Positions 39,632-49,906 of a DNA stretch of 64,000 bases are shown piece by piece; the first letter of the stretch is position 1, and each line of letters opens with the position of its first letter. Both the position numbers and the translations under genes were made by a program. Origin of the DNA: Bacillus zhangzhouensis (GTDB lineage: Bacteria; Bacillota; Bacilli; Bacillales; Bacillaceae); contig NZ_JOTP01000002.1 of assembly GCF_000715205.1 (NCBI RefSeq), positions 186,001 through 250,000 on the forward strand, in the 5' to 3' direction. The notes beneath the pieces were generated by a model. The model was not told where the DNA came from. It saw nothing but the letters and a program-made list of their open reading frames with translations, and searched no databases.

Positions 39632-41788
39632 TTAATTTGGGCTTTTAAATGTCACAGTGACGACCTTATCTGAAATCTCCGCTCCACTTTTGACACTTTG
39701 TTTGACAGCATATCCTTGTCCATTTGTTTCAATGTGCACACCCGAAATGGACGCATATTGAAGTACTTCCCTTCTGGACCAGCCTGTCATATCAGGCATC
39801 TTAATGGTTTTTCCTGCTGTTTTCAAGAAGACTTTCTGGCTTTCAGAGTATTCAGAGCCCGCACTCGGCGACTGGCGTTTAATGGATAAACCATCGCCGA
39901 TGACAACAGGTGTTAAGTTTTTATTTTTGACTTCCGTTTCTGCTTGTTTCACTTCTAAATCCAGGAATGAAGGCATTGTTTCTTGTTTCACCTTTTGTTC
40001 GCCTGATTTTTTATCGTCTGTTTTTGTTGGTGCGATATTTAAATATAGCAGACTATTTTTCATAACAGGGTTGAAGATTTGTGAAACAGGGGCAGAGCCT
40101 GTTTCTGTTTCAGACAACTGCGGCTGCTGTACTGCCACATAAACGAGCAGCTTCGGATCATCTTTTGGCGCCATCCCCATAAATGAAAAGACGTAGTCGT
40201 TTCTCCCCTGGAGGTAACCGCCGGCTCCGCCAATTTGTCCTGTCCCTGTTTTCCCAGCGACGTCAAAGCCTTTGATTTGATAAGGCTGACCTGTACCAAT
40301 TTTCGAGGAAACAACCTCACCTAAAATGTCACGGACTTGCTTCGCTGTATCAGATGAAATCGGCTTTCCAGCTACTGTTGGTTCGTGCTGCAAGATCGTT
40401 TTGTTTGTGTTCGGGTCTGTAATATGGTCAATGACATATGGCTTCATCATCGTTCCACCGTTGGCAATCGCTGTCGCTGCTTCGATTTGCTGAATTGGTG
40501 TAATGGCAGACGCTTGACCATAAGCCGTCGATGCTTTGTCATATTCGTATCTATAGTTGATTTTGCTAGACGCTTCATTCGGTAAGTCAATTCCCGTTTT
40601 GTCATAGAAATGGAATTTTTGCAAATATTGTTCGTATCGCGTGAAGCCTAGCTTTTCCTTTGCCAGCTTTGCAAAGGCCACATTAGAAGAACGGAGAACA
40701 CCTTGATGAAAGTCAATTTTCCCCCAGCCATTTCCGTTGTTGTGGTCTCTTACAAGGCCGCCACCTACTTTATAAGTACCAGATTGGTATTTATCACTGC
40801 CTTGGTAGACGCCTTCTTGGATTGCCGCGGCGAGTGTAAAGATCTTCATCGTCGAACCAGGTTCAAACGCATATGAAATGACATCATTGTTATAGTTCGT
40901 AATGTCGAGTTCATTTAAATTAAAGCTTGGGCGCTGTCCCATCGCGAGAACTTTTCCTGTTTTCGGATCGACGACTGTCGCAATGATTTTCTTCGGTTTA
41001 TATTTTTTGGCGACCTGCGTCATACTTTCTTCAAGGAATGCCTGAATTTTTTGATCGATGGTCAGCGTGACGTTTTTCCCATCTTTCGGGGCGACAATGT
41101 CTTCTTTACTATTTGGAAGAGCCCACCCGCTTCTGTCACTATTATACGTCACATAGCCATCTTTTTCTTTTAAGAATTTATTTAACGCCTTCTCAAGCCC
41201 CATTGCACCTGACATGTCCTTGGTCGCCTCATCTAATCTTGCATAACCAATTAAATTAGAAGCAAACATGCCGTTTGGATAATATCGCTTCGTATCTTTT
41301 TCAAACGCGACCCCAGGAAGCTTTAGCTTTTCAATTTTTTCCTTTGTTGAAAAACTAATGTCTTTCCCAGCTTTACCAAACTCGACTTGGAACGCATCCT
41401 TTGTATTCAGACGCTTTAAAATTTCGCTTTCGCTCATATCAATTACTTTTGACAGCTCTTTTGCTGTCTTTTCTTTATCGACGACATGCATTGGGTGCTT
41501 TGGATCCACCGTCATTTTCTTACTCATGATGGCAATGAGTTTATACACAGAGGTATCCTCTGCAATCACATTTCCATTTCGGTCTAAAATGGACCCTCTT
41601 TTGGCTTCAAGTGTTTTCTTCGATTGATATTGTTCATTTGCCTTGGCTGCTAGAACTTGTCCATCAACCGTTCCTGTAATCTGAATATAAATAAAACGTG
41701 CAAGTATGATAAAGAAAAACAGGGCGAAGCAAATACTCGCAATTGCCGCGCCTCTGTTCATCATTTTATTCTTTTTAGGCATCGCCAT
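39632..41788 (-). CDS. pbpB: PBP2B, essential septal transpeptidase
   Basis: A 718-residue class B penicillin-binding protein needed for division. Membrane anchor at about 12-35, dimerisation domain with [13 protein letters not shown], transpeptidase domain with PGSTMK, RSSNVAF and KTGTGQ. Two PASTA domains (about 590-718) end it. The frame opens inside ftsL; the ATG at 41788, one base after the ftsL stop and preceded by AGAAGG, is chosen. Confidence 0.96.
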   Translation of the reverse strand: MAMPKKNKMMNRGAAIASICFALFFFIILARFIYIQITGTVDGQVLAAKANEQYQSKKTLEAKRGSILDRNGNVIAEDTSVYKLIAIMSKKMTVDPKHPMHVVDKEKTAKELSKVIDMSESEILKRLNTKDAFQVEFGKAGKDISFSTKEKIEKLKLPGVAFEKDTKRYYPNGMFASNLIGYARLDEATKDMSGAMGLEKALNKFLKEKDGYVTYNSDRSGWALPNSKEDIVAPKDGKNVTLTIDQKIQAFLEESMTQVAKKYKPKKIIATVVDPKTGKVLAMGQRPSFNLNELDITNYNNDVISYAFEPGSTMKIFTLAAAIQEGVYQGSDKYQSGTYKVGGGLVRDHNNGNGWGKIDFHQGVLRSSNVAFAKLAKEKLGFTRYEQYLQKFHFYDKTGIDLPNEASSKINYRYEYDKASTAYGQASAITPIQQIEAATAIANGGTMMKPYVIDHITDPNTNKTILQHEPTVAGKPISSDTAKQVRDILGEVVSSKIGTGQPYQIKGFDVAGKTGTGQIGGAGGYLQGRNDYVFSFMGMAPKDDPKLLVYVAVQQPQLSETETGSAPVSQIFNPVMKNSLLYLNIAPTKTDDKKSGEQKVKQETMPSFLDLEVKQAETEVKNKNLTPVVIGDGLSIKRQSPSAGSEYSESQKVFLKTAGKTIKMPDMTGWSRREVLQYASISGVHIETNGQGYAVKQSVKSGAEISDKVVTVTFKSPN

Positions 41789-41789
41789 G

Positions 41790-42137
41790 TTAATCGACCT
41801 TCTTAACATCTTTCGATATGCTTAAGCCTGCTTTTTTAGCGGCTTCGATGATTCTTTCTGGTTCACTTAGCAAATCTCTTTCCTTTTGTAGCTCAGTGAT
41901 TTTCTTCGATTCTAAAGATACTTGCTGTTCTAATTTCTGCACTTCGATATTTGCGTGATACACAGCAAAGGCTTTAGAAATGATGAGAATGGAGCTGCAC
42001 ATAAGAGCCATGACAAACATGACAAGTAAGATTTTTTCACCAAGTGTAATAGAACCTCTTCTTCTAATGACAACCGATTGGCCTTGCTGCTCTGTTTGAT
42101 GTTGCTTCACTTCTCTTTGGTAAGCCAAATTACTCAT
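41790..42137 (-). CDS. ftsL: divisome protein FtsL
   Basis: A 115-residue bitopic protein. Cytoplasmic N-terminus [15 protein letters not shown], one membrane helix (about 35-57), then a leucine-zipper-like coiled coil ([22 protein letters not shown]...). It is unstable in B. subtilis and complexes with DivIC and DivIB. The ATG at 42137 with GGAGG is chosen over one eight codons earlier. Confidence 0.94.
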   Translation of the reverse strand: MSNLAYQREVKQHQTEQQGQSVVIRRRGSITLGEKILLVMFVMALMCSSILIISKAFAVYHANIEVQKLEQQVSLESKKITELQKERDLLSEPERIIEAAKKAGLSISKDVKKVD

Positions 42138-42173
42138 AAGAAACCTCCTTTTTATCATCATCTATGGTGTCGT

Positions 42174-43106
42174 TTACTTTTTTTCTGCAATTCGGAGCTT
42201 CGCTGAACGGGCACGGTTGTTATGTTCCAGCTCTTGTTCTGATGCGACGATCGGTTTTCTCGTGACCAGCTTCAGTTTTGGTTCAAGTCCTTCTGGAATC
42301 ACTGGTAATCCGTGCGGAAGTTCTGGAAGAGAAGACATCTCTTTAAATGTACTTTTACAAATCCGATCTTCAAGTGAATGGAATGTAATGACAGAAATTC
42401 TCCCCTTCGGATTGAGTAACTCTATTGCTTGTTCTAGTGCTTCTTCAAATACTTTCAATTCGTCATTTACGGCAATTCGGATCGCTTGAAACACTCTTTT
42501 CGCTGGATGTCCGCCAGTTCGTCTTGCAGGGGCGGGAATTCCTTCTTTGATAATGTCTACAAGTTGACCCGTTGTTTCAATTGACGCTTTTTTTCTAGCT
42601 TCTTCAATTTTGCGTGCGATTTGCTTGCTGAATTTCTCTTCCCCATATTTGTAGAAAATCCGAACTAGATCTTCAAATGGCCATTCATTCACCACTTGTT
42701 TGGCCGACAATGCGGCTGATTGATCCATTCTCATGTCAAGAGGTGCATCATGATGATAACTAAAGCCTCTCTCTGGTGTGTCAAGCTGAGGAGACGATAC
42801 ACCAAGATCAAAGATCACACCGTCTACGCTTGTAATGCCTTGTTCATTCAGACGTTCTTTTAAATATCGGAAGTTGCTTTTTATGAAAAGAATGTTCGCT
42901 TTTGAATCTGCGAGCTTCTCTCGTGCATGATCCAGTGCAGCATCGTCTTGATCAAAACCAATCAATGTACCTTTTTCTGATAATTGAGATAGTAAATATG
43001 AGCTATGACCTGCGCCGCCTAGCGTGCAGTCCACATATGTACCGTCTTCTTTGACGTTTAAACCGTCAACTGTTTCTTTTAATAATACTGTCTCATGTTG
43101 AAACAT
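42174..43106 (-). CDS. rsmH: 16S rRNA m4C1402 methyltransferase RsmH
   Basis: A 310-residue SAM-dependent methyltransferase (MraW family). SAM-binding motif [14 protein letters not shown]; further motifs [31 protein letters not shown] and [15 protein letters not shown]. It acts on C1402 in the decoding centre. Second gene of the dcw cluster, between mraZ and ftsL. Confidence 0.97.
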   Translation of the reverse strand: MFQHETVLLKETVDGLNVKEDGTYVDCTLGGAGHSSYLLSQLSEKGTLIGFDQDDAALDHAREKLADSKANILFIKSNFRYLKERLNEQGITSVDGVIFDLGVSSPQLDTPERGFSYHHDAPLDMRMDQSAALSAKQVVNEWPFEDLVRIFYKYGEEKFSKQIARKIEEARKKASIETTGQLVDIIKEGIPAPARRTGGHPAKRVFQAIRIAVNDELKVFEEALEQAIELLNPKGRISVITFHSLEDRICKSTFKEMSSLPELPHGLPVIPEGLEPKLKLVTRKPIVASEQELEHNNRARSAKLRIAEKK

Positions 43107-43172
43107 GATGTTATGGTCCCACCTTTTTCAAATAGAAATGAATGTGTAGAAAGCTTGCTGCACAAGGAATTA

Positions 43173-43604
43173 TTATATATCAAATCCAATCATGTTTTCA
43201 GCAATTTCAGCAAAAGAATCTTCTTGCTCTTCTGTATATTGTTCCCAGATCGACTTACTCCACAACTCAATTCGATTTGAAACGCCGATGACCACACATT
43301 CTTTTTCGAGTTTTGCATATTGGAGTAGGTTTGATGCGATGTTAATGCGTCCCTGCTTGTCCAGATCGCATTCGACTGCGCCAGAGAAGAAGAACCGGGT
43401 AAACGCACGTGCATCTTTTTTCGTTAGCGGAAGTGCTTTGAGTTTCTCTTCGATTAGTTTCCACTCACTCATAGGGTAGCCAAATAAACATTGATCAAGC
43501 CCTCTCGTCAGCACAAACTGTTCTCCGAGACCGTCTCTAAATTTAGCAGGGATGATCATGCGCCCTTTTGTATCAATCGTATGTTGGTATTCACCCATGA
43601 ACAT
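43173..43604 (-). CDS. mraZ: MraZ, AbrB-fold transcription regulator of the dcw cluster
   Basis: A 143-residue protein with two swapped-hairpin AbrB-like domains. The paired motifs are [14 protein letters not shown] and [15 protein letters not shown]. It binds tandem repeats upstream of its own gene in several bacteria (established knowledge). Such repeats are visible at 43616-43662. Confidence 0.96.
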   Translation of the reverse strand: MFMGEYQHTIDTKGRMIIPAKFRDGLGEQFVLTRGLDQCLFGYPMSEWKLIEEKLKALPLTKKDARAFTRFFFSGAVECDLDKQGRINIASNLLQYAKLEKECVVIGVSNRIELWSKSIWEQYTEEQEDSFAEIAENMIGFDI

Positions 43605-43615
43605 GATAATCAGAG

Positions 43616-43662
43616 CCCCACTTTCTCACCCTTACTCTCCACTATCCACCACTTCTCTCCAC
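43616..43662 (-). promoter_or_regulatory. tandem GTGGAG-type boxes upstream of mraZ
   Basis: On the minus strand GTGGAG (43657-43662), GTGGTG (43647-43652) and GTGGAG (43637-43642) recur every 10 bases, followed by GGTGAG (43625-43630) and GTGGGG (43616-43621). This one-helical-turn array 12 bases ahead of mraZ fits the autoregulatory MraZ binding sites known in other species. Confidence 0.75.
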
Positions 43663-43689
43663 AAAACTTATTCTACACTGTTTCTTCAT

Positions 43690-43717
43690 AAAAAAAAACC
43701 CTGAACTAGTCAGGGTT
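43690..43717 (-). terminator. bshC terminator
   Basis: Stem AACCCTGA / TCAGGGTT (43697-43717) followed by eight T on the minus strand. Confidence 0.88.
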
Positions 43718-43732
43718 GATTAAAACTTTATT

Positions 43733-45352
43733 TCAAAGTTTGACAATTTGTTGCTTGTTTTGAAATGAAAATGGCATATTTTTGAATGTTTTGAAGAATT
43801 CTGGACCATATTTGTTTAAAAAATACATGATATTCCAAATTCTTTCTTGTGGTGCATCAAGTGGTTTTAAACTATTTTCAATCCGTTCAAAGTCGCGAAG
43901 GATATATCCTTCCTTCTCTTCCACACGCTGAGCCACCTTTTGATAGACAAATTGAAGTTGGCGTTCAATAAATTTGGCATTTTTATCTAGAAGCTGCTCA
44001 AAGCTCGGTTCAATCTCCAGCGCTTCTTGTCTCACCGTCCCATGAACATTTGCTAATTCACGTTTCGCATGTTGAACCGCTTGAACGAAGCTGTCAGGAA
44101 GACTTTGCTGAAAGTGCGCATCCTTCTTTTCTTTTACTCCGTTTGTCAGTACTTCTTCTACCGACAGTTCTCTGACCGGTAATTTTTTGTCAATGTGCCT
44201 TTCAAGAATGGTGACGTGCAGTCTTGGAAGAACAGGTGCCATCTTTAATTCAAAGTGTTCAAAAATTCCTTTCAGCTCGCCCCAATAGTTGACTTCACCA
44301 TGTCCTGCCATAAAAGCAAGTGTTGGGAGAAGGGTCTCTTGCATCAAGGGACGCGTCACCACATTGTTGCTAAACCTTTCTGGGTGCTCCTCGACTTCCT
44401 GCAAAAGCTCTTCCTTTGTCCACGTAAGCCCCACTTCTGATACAGAAAACTGATGCTGCTCTTTTTCAATGAGGAAACGCTCCTCATCATATTCGTAAAA
44501 CAGGTTTGCCTGGTGGTCACCAGCTTCAATGATCGGCCGATATCCCGCTCGCTTCATGGCAGCCTGCGTTTCGTTCAGGCGAGCTGTGATCGTATCACTT
44601 GTCTCGATAATCTGCTTAAATAACGTGCGCTCAAGTGGTTTGACGCCTAAGTCTCCTGAATTAAATAGCAGCAGTCCATCTTCTTCAAAGAGGTCGCACA
44701 CAATCCATTCAAAGAAATCAGTAAATGTTTGTGATTTGCGTAAACATCGAAGAAGCTGATCAAGCAAATCATTTGTGTAAGCAGATTCTTCATAGGTTGA
44801 AAACACATCACGAAGCCATTTCTCTGTTTTCTCCTGATGTAGCGGTGTTCTTTTCGCAGCTGCTTTTTTGACGCTATGTAATGGCAGCTTTTGTTTGACT
44901 GGACCTTTTTCGCCAGACGTGTACACAAAATTAATTTCATCTACGTCATGATCCTCACCAGCTACCCAAAAGACCGGAATCACAGGAACGCCAAGCTCTG
45001 ATTCTTTTTCTTTTGCAAACTGAATAATCGATATGATTTTATGTATGGTATAAAGCGGTCCTGTTAATAGGCCTGCCTGCTGCCCTCCAACCACCATGAC
45101 ACTCCGTTCATCACGGATTTTTTCAATGTTCTGACGCATCGCTGCCGATTCAAACTTCGCGTGATATGCGCTCATATAATCCGCTAAAGCCTCGCGCGGG
45201 AAGCTCCTTCCCATGAGATCGTCGTATCTCTTTTTCCATGTGTGCTCAGAATGTATATCATAATCAAAAAAAGCAGTCATCTCTTTTTTTTCTTCTATAT
45301 AATCACGTATGAATAAATTCTGACTTCGGATGGAAAGTTCAGTCAATTGCAT
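43733..45352 (-). CDS. bshC: BshC, putative cysteine-adding enzyme of bacillithiol synthesis
   Basis: A 539-residue protein (YllA in older naming) that links cysteine to GlcN-malate in the last step of bacillithiol formation. Rossmann-like core with MVVGGQQAGLLTGPLYTIHKI and VIPVFWVAGEDHDVDEINFVY; a long coiled coil lies in the C-terminal third. It sits upstream of mraZ as in B. subtilis. Confidence 0.95.
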   Translation of the reverse strand: MQLTELSIRSQNLFIRDYIEEKKEMTAFFDYDIHSEHTWKKRYDDLMGRSFPREALADYMSAYHAKFESAAMRQNIEKIRDERSVMVVGGQQAGLLTGPLYTIHKIISIIQFAKEKESELGVPVIPVFWVAGEDHDVDEINFVYTSGEKGPVKQKLPLHSVKKAAAKRTPLHQEKTEKWLRDVFSTYEESAYTNDLLDQLLRCLRKSQTFTDFFEWIVCDLFEEDGLLLFNSGDLGVKPLERTLFKQIIETSDTITARLNETQAAMKRAGYRPIIEAGDHQANLFYEYDEERFLIEKEQHQFSVSEVGLTWTKEELLQEVEEHPERFSNNVVTRPLMQETLLPTLAFMAGHGEVNYWGELKGIFEHFELKMAPVLPRLHVTILERHIDKKLPVRELSVEEVLTNGVKEKKDAHFQQSLPDSFVQAVQHAKRELANVHGTVRQEALEIEPSFEQLLDKNAKFIERQLQFVYQKVAQRVEEKEGYILRDFERIENSLKPLDAPQERIWNIMYFLNKYGPEFFKTFKNMPFSFQNKQQIVKL

Positions 45353-45417
45353 GTTTAGAACTTCCTTTCTTCAATAAATAGTTAGTTTCCCGAAAAAAGT
45401 ATAGCATGTAAATGAGC

Positions 45418-46317
45418 TCACTCAAAAGATTTTGTTTGCTTTTTTTCCAATACTTCCAAGCTTCTATTGAAGAAAGCAAGATGTGGCGTCAGAATCTCTT
45501 GTGCCTGAGCCTGTTTTAAAAGATAGCCAACGATGGCTTTTCTTTCGGTTTGGCGGCCTTTTACGATATCTTGAAGCATCGATGATTGATTAGCGGCCGT
45601 TTTATCACAAATAGAGACCACATGGGACCAGAGCCGCTCTTTTTCAGACAAGCCTAAAACGGAAACAGCTTCTTCAAATGCACATTTCATCATATATTCA
45701 TATGAGGCATTTGCGATCAGTTCCCCATTTTTCACATGTAATAAAGCCGTCAGCGGGTTAATACAGACATTGACAAGCAGTTTTTCCTCCAGCACCTTTT
45801 TCCATTCATCTGTATAGACCATCTGAAAATGGGCTGATGTCTCATTCAATTCATTCCTCACATCTGCTGCTTCCTTATGATGAAATGCCCCCCACTTTAT
45901 GACACCAATACCTGTATGAGCGACTGCATGATCTGACACCTTCATTGCGCCATGCTCTACCACACCTATATATAATTGATGTGCCGTTTTCCAGTTCTCT
46001 AAGTCTAATAGGTGGGCCATTCCGTTCTGCAAAAATAAGATCCGCTGACGAGGTAATGTCGATAGTTCGTCCAGTACATCTTGCAAATGATGATATTTCA
46101 CCGTCACAATCAGTAGATCAAATATTCCTTTTACACCTGTGTCTGCATGAGCCACTGCCCGAAACGTTTCTCCTCTCACCGTTCGTTCAATTCCTGACGC
46201 TCGAATCTCTTTTGCCTGTTCATTTCTTCTTGTAAATACGGTGATGTCATGTTGCTGTGATAAATAACTGGCACAAAGAAGACCGATTGCACCTCCGCCA
46301 ATGATTCCAATTTTCAA
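45418..46317 (-). CDS. panE: 2-dehydropantoate 2-reductase
   Basis: A 299-residue NADPH-dependent reductase in pantothenate and CoA synthesis (ylbQ in B. subtilis). The nucleotide-binding motif is KIGIIGGGAIGLLCASYL; NVCINPLTALLHVKNGEL carries the catalytic Lys/Asn region. A GTG three codons upstream lies only two bases after AGGG. The TTG at 46317 gives the family N-terminus and is preferred. Pantoate feeds the pathway of coaD, elsewhere in the window. Confidence 0.92.
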   Translation of the reverse strand: MKIGIIGGGAIGLLCASYLSQQHDITVFTRRNEQAKEIRASGIERTVRGETFRAVAHADTGVKGIFDLLIVTVKYHHLQDVLDELSTLPRQRILFLQNGMAHLLDLENWKTAHQLYIGVVEHGAMKVSDHAVAHTGIGVIKWGAFHHKEAADVRNELNETSAHFQMVYTDEWKKVLEEKLLVNVCINPLTALLHVKNGELIANASYEYMMKCAFEEAVSVLGLSEKERLWSHVVSICDKTAANQSSMLQDIVKGRQTERKAIVGYLLKQAQAQEILTPHLAFFNRSLEVLEKKQTKSFE

Positions 46318-46360
46318 CTGCCGCACTTCCCTTTTTTCTGTTTACTTCATCATATCCACT

Positions 46361-46388
46361 ATTTTAACAGTTTCATGTCATGATGCAA
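46361..46388 (-). promoter_or_regulatory. panE promoter
   Basis: Minus strand TTGCAT (46383-46388), 16 bases, TAAAAT (46361-46366), with TG one base upstream of the -10 (extended type). Confidence 0.65.
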
Positions 46389-46409
46389 AAAGCAGATGAC
46401 GCGCTATGA

Positions 46410-46438
46410 TTGAATTTTTTTAATTTAAAAACTATAAT
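46410..46438 (+). promoter_or_regulatory. ylbP promoter
   Basis: TTGAAT (46410-46415), 17 bases of T/A-rich spacer, TATAAT (46433-46438). It is divergent from the panE promoter. Confidence 0.7.
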
Positions 46439-46528
46439 AATAAGTGTAAAAACTTTTTTAGGCGGATGGGATGAAAACGCCTTCAATAACATCACTGTCG
46501 ACATTATATGTGTAAGGGGGAAGATCAC

Positions 46529-47008
46529 ATGACACAAGTAAAACGTCTTCTAATTAATTACAAAACATTAGAGGAATTTAAACAATTTAAGGAATATGGC
46601 ATACAAGAACTTTCAATGCTTGAAGACCTTGAAAGTAATATGATTGAAAATGACAGCAACTCTCCATTTTACGGGATTTATTTTGGAGATAAGCTTGTGG
46701 CACGTATGAGCCTATATCAAGTGGATGGCTCGACGACTACGTATTTTGACCATAATCATAATTATTTAGAGCTGTGGAAGCTAGAAGTGCTACCTGGATA
46801 TCAGCGCAAAGGGTACGGCGAAGCGCTTGTTGAATTCGCCAAATCTTTCGGATTGCCGATTCGAACGAATCCACGCGTCAAATCTGCTGGTTTTTGGGAT
46901 AAAATGGGCTTTGAAGCGGTGAAATATGATATGGAACGCGATAAGGGTGAAAATCCACTCATCTGGGAGCCCGCACATATCAAAAAGAATACAGGTGAAT
47001 CAGCTTAA
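46529..47008 (+). CDS. ylbP: YlbP, GNAT-family N-acetyltransferase
   Basis: A 159-residue GNAT acyltransferase of unknown substrate. The acetyl-CoA loop is LEVLPGYQRKGYGEALVEFA, followed by RTNPRVKSAGFWDKMGFEAV. An ATG seven codons upstream has no Shine-Dalgarno; the ATG at 46529 follows AAGGGGG. It is one of the few plus-strand genes and has its own promoter. Confidence 0.9.
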   Translation: MTQVKRLLINYKTLEEFKQFKEYGIQELSMLEDLESNMIENDSNSPFYGIYFGDKLVARMSLYQVDGSTTTYFDHNHNYLELWKLEVLPGYQRKGYGEALVEFAKSFGLPIRTNPRVKSAGFWDKMGFEAVKYDMERDKGENPLIWEPAHIKKNTGESA

Positions 47009-47019
47009 TGGTTGATGAC

Positions 47020-47054
47020 AAAACGCCCCTCCTTTTATCTGTGAGGGGCGTTTT
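47020..47054. terminator. bidirectional terminator between ylbP and ylbO
   Basis: Stem AAAACGCCCCTC / GAGGGGCGTTTT with flanking A and T runs, shared by the convergent genes ylbP and ylbO. Confidence 0.88.
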
Positions 47055-47055
47055 C

Positions 47056-47595
47056 TTATTTTGCGTAGTCTTTTAAGCTGATATTCTGTTTAACTCTTTC
47101 AACAATACCAATGAGTGCTCGGTAATCTTCTTCTGTCATTTTCAATTGGCGCTTCAAGTGTTCATTTTCTTCTGTGAGCGACTTTAATTGATGATGTGCA
47201 TCCTTTAGCTCCTCGCGTAAATAAGCGGGACCAGAAGGCTCTTTTTCAAGCTGCTCTAAAAACTGAATCACTTCTCGAAGGGTCAATTCAGCCTGATCTG
47301 AAGATGTCTTCTTTTCTATTGTTAACGCATGCTGTGGTAAACCTGAGGAATGAATACCAATCTTTTTACGCAGTTCTTTTCGCTGTTTTTTTGCCAGTTC
47401 AATGCCTGCCTGATACTGCTTTCTGACGTAAGAATTCCACCTGAATCCACATGCTGCAGCTGTTCTTGACAGTGCTTTCCCGACTTCCTCAAATGCGGAA
47501 AGCTGGGTCCCTCCATCTCGAATATGTCTTAAGACGACTTCTGCTAATAGTAAATCTTCATCTTGTGTCCATGCATCCTGCCTTGTAATCGTCAA
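47056..47595 (-). CDS. ylbO: RsfA-family prespore transcription factor YlbO
   Basis: A 179-residue protein. The N-terminal Myb/SANT-like domain ([37 protein letters not shown]) is typical of RsfA, a SigF-controlled regulator of forespore genes. A coiled coil follows (about 125-165). The frame opens at 47625; the TTG at 47595 after GGGGGG gives the family start. Its targets cannot be told from here. Confidence 0.88.
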   Translation of the reverse strand: MTITRQDAWTQDEDLLLAEVVLRHIRDGGTQLSAFEEVGKALSRTAAACGFRWNSYVRKQYQAGIELAKKQRKELRKKIGIHSSGLPQHALTIEKKTSSDQAELTLREVIQFLEQLEKEPSGPAYLREELKDAHHQLKSLTEENEHLKRQLKMTEEDYRALIGIVERVKQNISLKDYAK

Positions 47596-47690
47596 TTGAT
47601 CATCCCCCCTGAATCTGAATACCACATCATATGCGCCTACTAGAGTAGATAGACTATTTGCAGGAGAGAAACCTAAAAAATAGACAAATA

Positions 47691-47725
47691 AAAAAACGCA
47701 AGGGAAGATTCCCTCACGCTTTTTT
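47691..47725 (-). terminator. rpmF terminator
   Basis: Stem GCGTGAGGGAA / TTCCCTTGCG with a short loop (47697-47719), followed by seven T on the minus strand. Confidence 0.88.
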
Positions 47726-47730
47726 ATAAA

Positions 47731-47904
47731 TTAGTTGCTTTTTACGTCTTTGCCTTTGTATGTTCCGCAAGATTTGCAGACACGATGAGAAATTTTCATT
47801 TCACCGCATTCTGGGCAAGCTACCATACCAGGTACTTGTAGTTTGAAATGCGTACGACGCAATCTTTTTTTCATTTTAGAAGTTCTTCTAAAAGGTACAG
47901 CCAT
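47731..47904 (-). CDS. rpmF: 50S ribosomal protein L32
   Basis: A 57-residue ribosomal protein. [19 protein letters not shown] is followed by an intact four-cysteine zinc ribbon (CPECG ... CKSCG), so this is the zinc-containing form. The ATG at 47904, eight bases after GGAGG, is chosen. It is cotranscribed with ylbN. Confidence 0.97.
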   Translation of the reverse strand: MAVPFRRTSKMKKRLRRTHFKLQVPGMVACPECGEMKISHRVCKSCGTYKGKDVKSN

Positions 47905-47930
47905 TATTCCCACCTCCTTAAAGAGTTAAG

Positions 47931-48449
47931 TTAAGATTCATTATTTTCTTCTAAGAGCTTCTTCAAGCCTTCCAGACGCGGATCAATTCGGTTTTGATGT
48001 GCATCTTCCGAAATGACCGCCCAGTCATTACCTTCTTGTGGTGCAGCACCTTTTACGTCTGTTTGGTCGCAAAAGATTTGCATCGGCACTTCAAGAAGTA
48101 TTTCTTCCTTGACTATAGGCGTTAAGTCGATGATATCGTCTTCTACAACGGAAACGTCTTCATCTTCTATATCGTCTGTCTTATGAAGTACAAATAGTTC
48201 TTTCGTTGAAATCGCAAATGGATAATTTACATCAACAAGCGTTCTTGAACAAGGCAATGTCATTTCACCTGTGATGGTTAAATCAAATGCGACTTGCTTT
48301 GATTCGATCACTCCAGTCCCTTTCACCTCTACTGGTGAAATGCGACGTATATCTGAATGAAGGCTAGTAAGTTCATTTAAGTCAACCGTCTCATGAAAAT
48401 CGAAGCTGTTTTTAGCTTTTTGATGTAATTGATAAACTGTCCATTTCAA
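47931..48449 (-). CDS. ylbN: YlbN, DUF177 (YceD-like) protein
   Basis: A 172-residue DUF177 protein. The family is paired with rpmF across bacteria and is thought to help 23S rRNA or L32 processing. GEMTLPCSRTLVDVNYPFAI is the conserved core. The TTG at 48449, six bases after AGAGGTG, gives the family start MKWTVYQL. It ends 26 bases before rpmF. Confidence 0.92.
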   Translation of the reverse strand: MKWTVYQLHQKAKNSFDFHETVDLNELTSLHSDIRRISPVEVKGTGVIESKQVAFDLTITGEMTLPCSRTLVDVNYPFAISTKELFVLHKTDDIEDEDVSVVEDDIIDLTPIVKEEILLEVPMQIFCDQTDVKGAAPQEGNDWAVISEDAHQNRIDPRLEGLKKLLEENNES

Positions 48450-48478
48450 TTGTATCACCTCTAAGAGCAACAAACATG

Positions 48479-48507
48479 ATTATAGCTTTCATCATGTTAT
48501 TTGTCAA
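48479..48507 (-). promoter_or_regulatory. ylbN-rpmF promoter
   Basis: Perfect SigA consensus on the minus strand: TTGACA (48502-48507), 17 bases, TATAAT (48479-48484). This suits a strongly expressed ribosomal protein. Confidence 0.88.
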
Positions 48508-48530
48508 TATTTTTTCTTTACAGTCCTTTG

Positions 48531-48576
48531 TGATGTCAGTGGGTTGTTTGACATCAGTTCCTTGAATGCCTACACT
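48531..48576 (+). promoter_or_regulatory. ylbM promoter with overlapping inverted repeat
   Basis: TTGACA (48548-48553), 17 bases, TACACT (48571-48576) on the plus strand. The perfect inverted repeat TGATGTCA (48531-48538) / TGACATCA (48549-48556) overlaps the -35. Confidence 0.6.
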
Positions 48577-48655
48577 GAAAAAAATGAGCTTCATTTTTCC
48601 CTTATGCTACTGTAGCATAGACCATTTAACCATAGCAAGAAAGGCGGAACATCTA

Positions 48656-49903
48656 TTGAAATCAGTGGGAATCGTTGTAGAGTACAACCCATTTCATTAT
48701 GGACATGCCTATCATGTTCGTCAGGCGAAAAAACAAACCTCCTCAGATGTTGCCATTGCCGTCATGAGCGGTTCCTTCCTCCAGCGCGGAGAGCCTGCAA
48801 TCGTCTCAAAATGGGCACGTACAAAAATGGCACTGCAAAACGGTGTAGACATTGTGTGTGAGCTTCCATACATATACGCTGTGCAAAAGGCAGAAACCTT
48901 TGCAAATGGCGCTGTGTCCATCCTAGACGCTTTAAAATGCCGCACTCTTTTTTTCGGAAGTGAGGATGGGGACATCAACGTATTTGAGCGCACAGCTCAC
49001 GCTTGGCATGAGAAAAAGGCAGAGATTGACCTTTTAACAAAAGAGAAGGTCAAAGAAGGTCTTAGTTATCCGGCTGCTGCTGCCGCTGCGTTTCAAGAGG
49101 CCATTTACCTTGAGCACTTACTGGATTTGTCTAAACCGAATAATATTTTGGGCTTTCATTATGTAAAGGCCATCTTAGAACGATCCCCTCACATGCAGCC
49201 TTTTACCTCCGTGAGAATTGCATCTGATTATCATGATGAAGAACTTCCTGTCAATCAGAAAATCGCAAGTGCAACAAGTATTCGAAAAGCCTTAAAAGAG
49301 CACGGCTCATTTGAAGCGGTCACACCCTATCTCCCGGACGCTACTTTAAAGCAATTACACAACTATCATTCTTCATACGGTCTTTTACATACGCAAGAAG
49401 CCTATTTTAGCTTCTTAAAACATGTCTTTCACACAATGGATACGGCTGAACTAGAAGACGTCTATGAAATCGAAGAAGGCATCGAACACCGCATGCAAAA
49501 GGCGATCACACACGCGTCCTCCTATGAGGAATATCTATCACTTGTGAAGACAAAACGATATACGTGGACAAGGTTACAGCGAATGAATACCCACCTCTTA
49601 ATGAGAGTGAAAAAAACCGCAATGCATGAGCTTCTGAAAGAGAAAAAAGCGCCCTATATTCGTTTACTTGGTATGTCCAAGAAAGGGCAGCAATACTTAT
49701 CTCTTGTGAAAAAAGAATTGGACGTACCGCTTGTGAGCAAGCTGTCCTCCTTTTCACATCCCGCACTTGATCTTGACATTCGCGCTTCCCGCGTCTTCAG
49801 CCTTCCCATCTGTGAGCCAATGCAAACGGAACTAACGGAAGCAGAGTTTAAAACCTCACCGATCCGATATGATGAAGAGACTGATCTCTTTCTCTCTCGA
49901 TAA
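48656..49903 (+). CDS. tmcAL: TmcAL, tRNA-Met cytidine acetate ligase (YlbM)
   Basis: A 415-residue nucleotidyltransferase-like enzyme that forms acetyl-AMP from acetate and ATP and acetylates C34 of elongator tRNA-Met. GIVVEYNPFHYGHAYHV is the HxGH-type ATP motif. LSKPNNILGFHYVKAI and KTKRYTWTRLQRMNTHLL are family-specific. The frame opens at 48566, but the TTG at 48656 after AAGGCGG matches the family N-terminus. It is convergent with ylbL. Confidence 0.92.
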   Translation: MKSVGIVVEYNPFHYGHAYHVRQAKKQTSSDVAIAVMSGSFLQRGEPAIVSKWARTKMALQNGVDIVCELPYIYAVQKAETFANGAVSILDALKCRTLFFGSEDGDINVFERTAHAWHEKKAEIDLLTKEKVKEGLSYPAAAAAAFQEAIYLEHLLDLSKPNNILGFHYVKAILERSPHMQPFTSVRIASDYHDEELPVNQKIASATSIRKALKEHGSFEAVTPYLPDATLKQLHNYHSSYGLLHTQEAYFSFLKHVFHTMDTAELEDVYEIEEGIEHRMQKAITHASSYEEYLSLVKTKRYTWTRLQRMNTHLLMRVKKTAMHELLKEKKAPYIRLLGMSKKGQQYLSLVKKELDVPLVSKLSSFSHPALDLDIRASRVFSLPICEPMQTELTEAEFKTSPIRYDEETDLFLSR

Positions 49904-49906
49904 AAA

